Positions 35,001 through 47,000 of a stretch of 64,000 nucleotides of DNA are shown here, in pieces. Made by a program: the position numbers and the translations under genes. Numbering within the stretch: the stretch's first letter is position 1; each line of letters opens with the position of its first letter. Under the pieces are notes generated by a model. It ran no database searches. It had not been told where the DNA came from and was given only the letters and a program-made list of their open reading frames with translations. This stretch comes from Atriophallophorus winterbourni (taxonomy: Eukaryota; Platyhelminthes; Trematoda; Plagiorchiida; Microphallidae): assembly GCA_013407085.1 (NCBI GenBank), contig JACCGJ010008391.1:1-64000 (forward strand), written 5' to 3'.

Positions 35001-38000
35001 ATGAAGCGAATAGAGATGAACAGGACTACATCAAGCAAGCAATGTTCATTTCTTAGGCACGATTAAAAATATATGCGATATTATTTTCGGGAAATGAAAA
35101 ACTGATCATGCATTCAAATGTGAGATCGATTCAGCTGAAAGCACCTATCATTAACTCATAGTAAAAAAATCTCTCAATAGAATCAATAGAAATGAGCAGT
35201 TGGACATAGAGAAGTAAAATATTAACTTTTCGGAAAATGTATAAAGAAATTCACTTATGTTGGATTAGTTATTCCATGAGTGTAATGGACAGAAATGCTA
35301 TAAAACCATATCATCAGTTCAGTGTGTTTAACGCTTTTGTAAATATTTTGCAGTATCGTATACTCATGAGTAGTATTTTCATGCATTTCCATCCGTCTGC
35401 GCGTATGACCGGTTTCCTGCTATTCGTGTTTATTAGTTAGGGATAGTGCGATCAGCATCCACATGCTTCGACTCAATAAAATCATATATAATTTGGTCGT
35501 TATAAAAGCATTTTTTCATGAAACGTTTATTGCCAATATTGCGCTGCTCACATCTTATCACTTACAAACCACAAACGGTTTCTGTTTGTTTGCCATCAAT
35601 GGGTGATGTCTATTCGAGTATTTCTTTAAAAATTGTGTTTTTTGTAAGAAACATATTCAACTTTCAGATCGCGTCAAGTTAAATGTTACTTGTGTTCGAT
35701 TACTATTTATGAGAAGTGTGACAAATCTTTATCATCCGAATCCGTGACTTTACTTAATAATCAAAAATTACTCTGGGAACTCTGGGAAAACGCTGGTCAG
35801 CTGTTGAGACGAACCTTAAACGGCTTGAAAATATATTAATGTTTTTCCAATCATTTGCAGAGAGCAAGAACAGAAGTTAGTTTAAAACCCAGTCCTCAAC
35901 CCGGTGAAACTTATGTGTTACAGTGAAGCTGCAACTATTGCTGAAACACTGCTTGATCCAGAAATCAATCAAAACTTATTCTTACAACTCGGTACGGCCA
36001 CTAATTCTGCGACGCAGACCAGTTGTTGAGCAATTGGAAGTGTTGAATTATCGAAGGATGTGTATGGGCTAAGGAATAAGAGTTACATCACGAGAATGCA
36101 ACAGGGGACGAAACTGTATATTTAAAGGTAATTTGTAGTAATATCTTTTAATCAGCATCTTTATCGCTAAAGCAACGCGAGAAAGATGACAGGAAACAGA
36201 TAAATGATTTTTTAAAAGCTTAGGTATCACTGCTATACCTGCTTCGTTGACCCTATAATTTAGACCCCCCGAACGCACCTCGTGCGAACTCACCTATGTT
36301 ACTGTCTTTACAAGATATAGGTTATATCTTGCTCGCCTCATGCGCTATACGCATATTTCCCGAAGTTCCATGAAATGAACGATAAATTCGTAGTAGTAGT
36401 ACCGAACCAGCAAAAGAGGCATAGATCGTCGATCTTTTGTCTTTCATGGTGTGTCCAGTTCGAACGAAAAAGAATCCAGTAAACGAATGCAGTGAATGGG
36501 GATTTTTACAAGAGATCCTAGGTTCAAGCGGCATAATGAGGACTCAACTTATGCGTCTGAAGCCAAAAAAACGCAACAGCCACCTCATCTGAAAATATCA
36601 ATTTTCACAGAGGAACTGGAGGATCGAATACTCAACGCGTGAAACCGATGCCGGAAATTGGCACCTGAAATTCGCATTCCAGTTGTGTGTGACATGAGGC
36701 ACGCGAAATGATTTTCCCACTTACTCAAGCACGTGCTCCCGAGATAAAAACCTGAAGCAGCCGACCAATTCTTGCTCGGCGTATTCACTACTATGAGTTC
36801 TTCATCTGGTTCAAAAATAAAGTTTCTACTTCGCTGTTTCACCAATGCTCAGTACTTTCTGGGCAAGTTTACGGAACTTTCTTCACGTGCGATTTCACTG
36901 ACTGATTACTGGTGGATTTTAATGATTTTAATGTACTGACACTTGTTACACACATTACGAGTACGTATTTCTTCAGAAGCTTTCTACTGGAAACGTTAAC
37001 TTACACCCCATTTTACAAACATCCAGAAACCGGTAGTGCTGTGTATCGGATGGGGATTTGAGCACCGCAATGTAAAAAAACAAGATGAGTTTTTGTAATG
37101 AATGTGCATGTAATTATTGATTACTTGTTCAAGATATATTTTGTAGGAAGCTCGAATGTTGAAAATCAATGGGATTCATTGTTTTGATCCATAGGTGGTC
37201 GCTGCCATCAAGGCGAAAAGTGTGAAAGAATGAAAATAAAAAGCTATTTTGCAATTCCAAATGAAACGCTGGCATAAAAACTTGAAGAACTATGATGACC
37301 AATAAAAAAGTTTCAACAGGTGATTTGCCATTTCAATTATCAAATAAAAGCAACGTTGGCAATTGCTTTCGATGTAGGAATACGAAGCGAAACTGTAAGT
37401 CTAAGTGAACAATTTGCTTATGAATTTTTAGTATTCTATAATGCAGCTTACCGTGCTCATTATGTTCCCACGGCTGGATGATCGCTATATCAAAGTGTCG
37501 TGATTGCGTGTGAATATGTATCACGTGTAAAAGGGAAATATATCAAAATTGCATATAAATATGTGTGCAAATCGGTATCATTTCTCTGTGTGTTTGTTAG
37601 GTTTGGGAATCACTTTTTCGAGTTATGAATCGGGGTTTTTTGTGCTCAATTGGGTGATAGTGAGCTGCTAGAATTGAAAAGCGATCACTAATATTGGTTC
37701 ACATCCCTAACGAGATTACTAATTCTACAGAATTTAAATCGAAAGAATGTTTACCTGATTCAAGTTCATCTTCAGTAAATGAGAATAATATCCTAAGGAC
37801 CGAATGTCGCAGAGCTAACACGTTTAGCTCATCAAAAGCCATTGCCTTTGATCGAATTCACGGAAATAAATCATTCTACATCAACGACAAATTTTCATTT
37901 ATTATTTCTCGATTATACGCGGTCATTCTTGAAATACAAAGTTTTCTCAAACAATCCGTCAACACAACTTTGGGTGATGTTCACATGCATACTAACTACA

Positions 38001-41000
38001 TGCTAAGTGCAAACTTTAAAGGGGCGCAAATACGAAATTATCACGCTACATTTTCATACTGTTTTCGATTTAATTAACCGAATGTACTGATTACCAGAGG
38101 CACTTTCATTCACATTATCCTACGTTTATAGACTTCGGTATATATAATGGTTTCAACGACTTAGAAAATTTGAAATTATCTGAGATTTTATCCAAAGATA
38201 TAATTCATTTCTGATTTATGTTACAGTGATTAAGTTAACATACTTATGTCTATCAGAAGTGTTTGGCTTTGAAAACGAATACACGCATGAATCTAAAGTT
38301 ACTTCCTTATTAGTTTGATGCGTTGGAATCAGCTCTTACATGGCGGTATCCATTAGCGTTATTAGTCGCTACTGATAAAAATGCACTATGCACTATGACC
38401 TAAAGATATGCACTCCATTATTTGAGTTCGTTTAAAATATTTCTTATCATTAGTCAAGCAGTACTTTCATCAATTCGCGCAAATTAAATTTATATTTTGA
38501 ATTCAAGGGGAAACATCAAAAGTTCGGCTAGTAGTTTTGTTGCGGAAATCAAGATAGTTATACGCCGCAGATTCTTGTTCCCCAGGTATCATTAGCATTT
38601 TATAATGGCAAGATAATCATATAAAACATAAAAATGGAGCAATAACTAAATTGTTTTACTAAGAATATTCTTGAAAAACTTACGTTGATCTGAGTTGATT
38701 AAAAGGAATATAGAGTCATACAGATTTTGACAATCACAATAACAGCGAAATAAGTATATGACGAAGATGTAAATGGCTCAAAATAATACACACTTTATTC
38801 GAATATATAACACTGGTTTTGATGTATATGTTTCATTGTTCAATTCACAATTCAATCAATTCAATTTTAATGGTCTAAACGCAATAGCTTTACAAAAACC
38901 ACAGAATAATATGCGAATACAAATAACATAGGTAGTAAAACGGGGTTTGTTTGCCTACTGATTAGTTCAGGAATCACGTAAAAATACATAGGCAGAAATT
39001 GTTTCCAACTGGTTTGATAGGGTAAATATGTATAGTTTACTTGGATGCATTGGTTCAAAGCTTTATGATGCAGAATATATTGTTTCAATGTTTGGATTGG
39101 TCGACATGAAGTTGTCCAAGTTAGATTTGAATATATCCAAGTTGGGTGAATGTGCAACGTTACGGGGTAAGGAGTTCCAAGTAAAACATACATGTACAGA
39201 ATAAAAATACCTTCGACAGTTCAGCCTCGAGTCGGGAATAAGTACTTATAGTTATGACTCCGGCTTGTTCGTGGTGGTAGTCGTGTGAATAGTTGATTCA
39301 GGGGATGGTTGTGGGTATGCAGTATATTGAACATGAGAATCAAGTCGCCTCTAAGACGGCGGTAGCGAGAGTCGAAGAGACTGAGGCTTGTAATCCGATG
39401 TTCGTATTGTTTATGTTTTAAACCACGTACGAGCTTGGTGTTTCGATGATATATTCTCTGCAAGAGGCTGATGTCCTTCTGTAGCCAGGGTGACCAAGCC
39501 TGAACCGCATACTCCATGGTTGGCCTCAAGTACGCATTAATTATTCGATGAACAGTTTGCTTCGTGAAACTCCCGAACACGCGTTTAAGAAGAAGCAGTA
39601 CTCGCGACGTCTTTTCATAGACAGCTGTGGCGTTATGCGACGGTTTCAACGTGCTGCTCACCCACACACCCAAGTCCTTCTCCTTGTAATGTGATTTAAG
39701 TAAAAGAATTTTGATGTTTAAGCTGAAGCATGCCGAACATTCAAACAAATGGCATACTTGATTGAAACTGTTAGTAACGACTCATGCCGTTGTTATTGTT
39801 GACATCCATCGAACGATGTCTACCACGGAGGTACATCACAATCGAGTGATTTTTTCATGCTCCACAATTTTCCGAATGACTAAACAGTCCAATACGAAAG
39901 AAATATATCTACTGCAGCGCCCGCAGCAATAGGCCTTTTTTACTTACCCTCTCATACAATATGGTACATCGTACGAGCGGCTAGCAATGAGGCGGTTATG
40001 AATAATTTTCATACACCTGGAAAAAATACTTGGTTGCATATTATGGTGAACCGTTGCACGTAGGTTACAAATAGGAGCTTCCATGCAGTATAAAGCACGT
40101 TTGCTAAAGTATTCTAACCGAAAAGACTTTCAACTTTATGATTTCATTATATATTCATAGACTTGTTAACGGAATTAGTTTGATCCAACATGAATGAAAT
40201 TCAATTTCTCCAACTTTACCCGCGCGAGATGAATCATGCATCGTGTTTGCAGAATTTTGATTGAGGTGTGTAAGAATCTAATGTTATCGTACGGAGACAA
40301 GGATAAAACCATAAGTTATCAAAGATATGCTAAATTTTAATTAAATCATTCTGTTCTCAGCTTGTCACCATTTCTTCAGGTTCCACCAACCGATATAATT
40401 ATAAATAAATTTAAAACACAGGAACTCACACATCTTTACGAATTTTGCGGAATCTGATTAAACAGTGGATTAGAATAACAGTAGTTGCGGTCATTGGTTC
40501 ATCATGAGTGTCATAATATCAATTCTGATAAAATTATTATCTAACAAAAAAGTATTTTGTAATCACCGTGAAACATTAGGGAATTTAGATTATATATCTA
40601 TATTTATATTCCTCTCCTCATATATGTATGTACTTGTGTTGTTAATCTTCTTTGTTCGATGTCGACTATGGATTCACATCGCAACTAATGTTATAGTCGA
40701 CAGTATAATTGACTAATCTCTCCAATACAGGAGGAACAATATCTTGTTCAGCGTTCATTGCGTTAGCCACTATTTTGCCGATCTGGAATATATTTGTACA
40801 CTATCCACGTTATATGCGTTCAGTAGCCAAGATATGTAAATTTTCATCCAGAAGAAGAAGACATGTCACGTATTGTCTATAAAGTGAATGGTTGAGTGCA
40901 AGCTCTTCTCACCCCGCACAGTTAATTTAAAGCGCTTTCATATCTGTTAAATGGGGTTAAACCCATAACCATGAAACAAAATATACATTTGCATGCTTTG

Positions 41001-44000
41001 CCGTCACAAAACACCCCACGACCGGTTTCGTACTCGCTTCGGCGGTACAAACACAAACAAAACAAAAAAAACCACCTTTACGAAACCGGTCGTGGGGTGT
41101 TTTGTGACGGAAAAGCATGCAAATGTATATTTTGTTTCATGGTTATGGGTTTAACCCCATTTAACATGTGTTTGGACACATGCTTTGAACAGGTTGGTCG
41201 TACCAGCCTTATCCAACAGTGGCACACAAGCGCTCCTTGTTTTCCATTCCTCCACTGTTTCAAGCGCATGCGGATCCTGATCTTACTGTCCCTACCTGAT
41301 GAGCGCAAACAGCACGAAACCGGTCGTGGGGTGTGAATGACGGAAAAGCATGCAAATTAATATTTTGTTTCATGGTTATGGGTTTAACCCCATTTAACAT
41401 GTGTTTGGACACATGCGTTGAACAGGTTGGTCGTACCAGCCTTATCCAACAGTGGCATACAAGCGCTCCTTGTTTACCATTCTTCCACTGTTTCAAGCGC
41501 ATGCGGATCCTGATCTTACTGTCCCTACCTGATGAGTGCAAACAGTACGAAACCGGTCGTGGGGTGTGAATGACGGAAAAGCATGCAAATGAATATTTTG
41601 TTTCATGGTTATGGGTTTAACCACATTTAACATGTGTTTCGACACATGCTTTGAACAGGTTCGTCGTACGAGCCTTATCCAACAGTGGCATACAAGCGCT
41701 CCTTGTTTACCATTCCTCCACTGTTTCAAGCGCATGCGGATCCTGATCTTACTGTCCCTACGTGATGAGTGCAAACAGCACGAAACCGGTCGTGGGGTGT
41801 TTTGTGACGGAAAAGCATGCAAATGTATATTTTGTTTCATGGTTATGGGTTTAACCCCATTTAACATGTGTTCGGGCACATGCTTTGAACAGGTTTGTCG
41901 TACCAGCCTTATCCAACAGTGGCATACAAGCGCTCCTTGTTTACAATTCCTCCACTGTTTCAAGCGCATGCGGATCCTGATCTTACTGATCTTACTGTCC
42001 CTACCTGATGAGTGCAAACAGCACAAAACCGGTCGTGGGGTGTTTTGTGACGGAAAAGCATGCAAATGTATATTTTGCTTTCATATCTATTCTGCAAACT
42101 TGTTTATACCGCAAGTGCAGCCTGTTCAATGGACGACTTCTCGATTTCAGATATCCATAGAACATACATTTTGGAATGTGATCATTTTCCATTTTGTACA
42201 CACGAGCCAGCCAGCAATGACACATAATGATATACATGCTCTGCATACCATACTTAATTAGCAATTCATCCATCGGAGAAATGTTCAAGATGCGACAGAA
42301 GCTCCGTCAATATAACAAGTTCAGCTGCTTTTGTGTCATGTTTAGTAGGTCCATGTTTTGCTGTCATGTGGCAAAACATTCAGCATACAGGCAATATATA
42401 CCAGTATTTAGATTTTATTTGTCAAGCTGTGGAGTGACTCTGAAATGAGCACAAATTTTCAAAAATGATTTAAAGCGTACGATTTAATAGCATCTGATTA
42501 CCAAGTCAAGCGCTCGATTAAAAATATCATCAACCTGAGCCACAATCAATGTGTTTCCATCAACAAACTTTACCCATAATTCATTCTGTATATCCAAGCT
42601 ATTATTTGAAGCATTGCAACCATCTTTGTTGTGGTATAGGTTCTAATCAATTCCTACTCAGGCTATGGAATTACTTTCTATTACTCGTGGGTCCAATTAG
42701 CAATTCTGTAAAGAATTCCTATTATTGATTAGTTTCGCCAGTATTGGTATGATATATTCTTGTGATAGGCTGCCCCCCAAGGCTGCTGAGACTCGTTATT
42801 TCGTTCCACTCAGGCATAGAAGGCTCAGTCCATTTTAACGGTTGCAGTTCAGAAGCATTTGAAATTCGCCGAGGCGTCAAACAAGGGTGTGTTCTTGCTC
42901 CCACGCTGTTCGGCATTTTTTTGCTCTGTTTCTGAAGCACGCTTTTAAGATGAGAACAGAAGGCATTTACATACGCACGCGAAGTGATGGCAAGCTTTTC
43001 TACCTGAACCGGTTGAGAGCACAAACCAAAGTACGAGATGTGATAATCCGTGATCTGTTGTTTGCCGACGCTGCAGCCTTTATTGCTCACTCCCAAGAGA
43101 ACCTACAGTCGCTAATGGACTGTTTTTCGTCGGCATGCAAAGACTTCGGTCTAACAATCAGCATGAGCAAGACCAAAGTCCTCGGTCAAGGGACTGTATC
43201 GCCGCCAATCATCACTGTTGGAAACTGTCAGCTCGAACCAGTACATCATTTCACATATCTTGGTTCAACCATTGCGGAAAACCTCTCGCTAGACAGGGAG
43301 ATTGATAAGCGGATTGGCAAAGCAGCTGTCATCTTGTCCCGATTGAACTCTCGTGTTTGGGGTAACCGCAAGCTGACTGTAAAGACAAAGATGATGGTTT
43401 ACAGCGCGTGCGTACTAAATGCTTTACTATACGGCAGTGGAACCTGGGCCACCCACGCAAGACACGAACGGAAGCTGAATGCTTTCCATCTACGAAGCAT
43501 CCGTCGTATCTTGAACATATCGTGGATAGACAGAGTGACTAACGCTGAAGTGCATTCAAAAGCTGGTCTACAGAGCATGTTTACCCTATTACGTCAGTGC
43601 CGCCTGCGGTGGCTTGGTCATGTCATAGAATGGAAAATGGTCGTATTCCGAAAGATCTACTCTACGGTGAGTTGCAATTAGGAAGTCGACCATTGGGCAG
43701 ACCGCACTTGCGGTACAAAGATGTTTGCAAAAGAGATATGAAAGCTCTTGACATTGACCCCGCAAGCTGGGAAGAACTTGCTCTTGACCGCTCACTTTGG
43801 AGGCATTGTGTAAAGCGTCGACTGCAAGCCGGGGAGGAGCAAATACAGCTCCTGGCTGCTGAACGCAGATCACGCCGCCGGCGTGCAACTGATGCAATAC
43901 AACAGAGTTCTGACTATCGTTGCAAGCGCTGCGGGAGAGATTGTTCCTCCCGAATCGGACTGTTTAGTCATTCAAAAAGTTGCAAAACATGAAATTCATG

Positions 44001-47000
44001 CGATGTGATGTACATCCATGGTCGACATCGACCGACGGAGGCCAACAACAACAACAACATTTGGAGAAATTCGGTATTGAAGCTTGGTACGCACGCAATC
44101 AAAATCAGTAAATCAAAATGTTACTAATTTCTGTTTTGAATCTGGTTATAAAATTAAATAAAACGTCTAAATGCATTTGGGCAAATGTAATTGAACAGTC
44201 TTGTACAACCCGCATTTATAAAGCACACCGTGTTTACACTTTCTCAACTGTTTCAAGGCACGTGGGTGCTGAACGTACTGTTTCTACGTGATGAATGCAA
44301 ACACCATGAAACTGGTCGTAGAGTGTTTGTTGGAAATGGATGTTAATGCGGTTTTTGTTAGGACCATGGATTCAATCCATCTACCTGTGTTTGGACACAT
44401 GTGATTGGAAAAGTTGATTGTGTCAGTCTTATACGACAGTGGCTATAACGTTCAAAACTCGTTTGAATACCTTTATTCACTTATGAAAATATCAATTAGA
44501 CAGCTGTTTGGATTTGGAACGCGCAATCTTTTTACCTCCCTGAATAAATACTGAGGACAATTATTTGCTAACAGTTTTCAGAAAATGTGGATTAAAACCA
44601 AGATTCCTATTTTAATTAAACCATATAAATACCAATCAAACAAATTCTGACATAAGGAACGGTATTGTTTCTAGTAACGATGAAAAGAGATATTTCATTA
44701 TTAGTTTATGGCTTCCGCAAAGCAAATAGAATGAGATAACAATAATTGACGTAATATATATATATATATATATATAATATAGATATATATATATAGATAT
44801 ATTTTATGAAAGGGATTTGCGGGCATCAACAGTATGAATGATAATTACTCACCGTATATATAGATATCTACATCGTCTGCAACGGAATAATGATCAACGC
44901 ATTGGTGTTAAAGTATATCACGATATTTTGCTATTATATATCGAAATTCACCACACAAAACGTTTCTCACGTCGACAATAACTTAAAATCAGTGTATTCG
45001 GTAAGTTCTGATACTTCGGGCTATCTCAGTATCAGTGTCTCACTTCAAATTGTATTTTCACTTTTCATTAAATCTGACTAAACATATATGTATGTACAAA
45101 AATTATCATTACCATACATTTCCATCACACATACACCCCAAGACCGGTTTCGTGCACTCATCTGGTAGGGACAGTACGGTCAGGATCCACATGCGCTTGA
45201 AACAATGTAAGATTGGTAAAACGTTGCGCTTGTATGCCATTGTTGGATAAGACTGTTACGACCAACTTGTTGAATCACGTGTCCGTACACATCAATAACT
45301 GTGCTTATTCGCATGCATTTCCATCACACACACCCCACGGCCGGTTTCGTGCTGCTTCATGTTAGTAATGTTGACAATACGCGTATACATACACCCATCA
45401 AAAACCATATTATCTAAAAGCGGCATACAAGCACAACTTGTCTAACATTTTTTCCACTGTTTCAAACACGTGGATCTTGATTGTACTGTTCCAACGTTAT
45501 AAGTTCAAACAGCACAAAATCGGTCTTGGGGTGTGTGCCTGTGTGATGGAACTGCATGCAAATGAGCATTTTTCATGTTTATTGGTTTGAAGTTATTTAT
45601 GTTCATGCATTTCATCCCCTTAATCTATTGAAACATTGTGTGTTCACAATATTCATCAAGGAGGGACATAGCGTTGAAATTTATTGACAAGATTGAACCC
45701 AATATTTATGAACTATCGTAAAGACTAGCTATGCAGTATTAAATGAACGTGCTTCATTATATGACCATAATTAGCCACAAGACTGTGGTTTGTGTTATAG
45801 CTAAGTAAATCCCATTTTACGTTGCATGGATTTTGTAATTAAGACAAAAGCTGAATGGTGATTCTTTGTACGTGCACTGAACTGATGATCATGTTGCTGG
45901 GTTCCCAGAGCACGAACTTATATTTTATGGTCTAAGATATCGAGCTAGTAACTAGATTTTTCAAAAAAATATAGAAAATCGCACCAATTAATGAATGATG
46001 GGATCGGTATAGTGTCGTCATATCATTTTGAAAGTAATGTCACCACTTCTGAGCACTACGTAAATAACGGAAAAATGAATGTATACGACAACATACCAGG
46101 GATTTCCATGTTTTGCGCTCCTGTGTCTAATTAGGAAATAAGCGTTAACAATTGAAAATTATTTCTCACGCGCAATATTTGAAATCAGTTCAACTAAGAG
46201 TTAAACGCGATATGACCAATAGTATTTTAGTGTCTAATAATCAATATAAGAAAATATCTATTCATTTATACCACGGTATACATGCAAATGGTGTGATAGT
46301 GAATGTTGGAAGAGGTTTTATGCAAAAGCAACACCGAAATATAAAACAAATTTTGTTCGAAACGTGAACGTTATCATCGTTCAATGGTTCTGAGGCCACG
46401 TGTCAGAGACAATGGCAGAAACGGACGAATTTGATGCCCAGATCAATCGCTATAAACGTGCATTCGATATGGTTGAGTGCAGCATAAATACTTCTTTTTC
46501 AGCAAAAGCCGCTGCTTAGATCTTCTACGTAGACAAATATAGGCAAAATTAATTTTTCACTCGCGCTTGTCTCATACATTCTGCATACAATTTAGCGCGA
46601 ACTCTGTTTATCAAACAACAACTAACAACAACAAAATATTTGAAACCGAATCAACTAATAATTTGTTGTAGTGCTCACAATCATGTTATACAAACATTTA
46701 ATACAACTGATCGTTTCCAAGCCCCAACTGCGTAATTTTCAAAATGTTTATTTCGCCTTTACCGCAAATTTTATGCTGATAAATAAGATCATTTTATGAA
46801 ATTAAATTAGAGTTCCACAACAGTATTATACTTGGTTGCAAAAAGACATTTTCGGAAATCCTGATCTAATATTTCACAATCCACAGTTGTTTTTGAAATG
46901 ATAACATTCTTGATGAAACCTTTGGGTAATATTGTCACCACAAAAATTCAGGCTATAGTTAAGCTTGTGAAATTACCCCAATAATTCTGTTAACGGTTGC

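Larger units (their letters stand above)
41079..42075 (+). repeat. tandem array of about 233-bp hammerhead units
   Basis: Four spacings between ACCGGT marks: 234, 233, 233 and 243 bp (the last has CTGATCTTA-type 9-10 bp doubled). Each unit runs GAAACCGGTCGTGGGGTGTTTT, TTTCATGGTTATGGGTTTAA, TTGAACAGGTTGGTCGTACC, CTTATCCAACAGTGGCATAC, CAAGCGCATGCGGATCCTG and back to the ribozyme core. The size, the ribozyme per unit and dispersed single copies elsewhere match retrozymes and Penelope-like terminal repeats rather than ordinary satellites. Long frames through the array on both strands are by-products of the repeat. Confidence 0.88.

Noticed and set aside
36069..36845. Three - strand frames as a decayed transposase.
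   Set aside because: No catalytic motif or terminal repeats could be found; one part is explained by the 27-nt micro-exon at 36725-36751.
37694..38077. A 127-codon + strand frame, Ser/Asn-rich.
   Set aside because: No ATG near its start, no recognised motif and no splice sites; kept only as a note in the intron entry.
39947..39979. A 33-nt segment on - with good acceptor and GTAAGTAAA donor, as another micro-exon.
   Set aside because: In phase 1, required by its neighbours, it contains TGA. It could be a stop-bearing alternative exon but nothing supports that.
41079..42075. Regular repeats as a CRISPR-like array.
   Set aside because: Units are contiguous 233-bp copies without spacers and the genome is eukaryotic.
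41493..42261. Frames of 190 codons (-) and 218 codons (+) across 41.5-42.3 kb.
   Set aside because: Both repeat the same 78-residue pattern every 233 bp; they are products of the tandem array, whose unit length happens to avoid stops.
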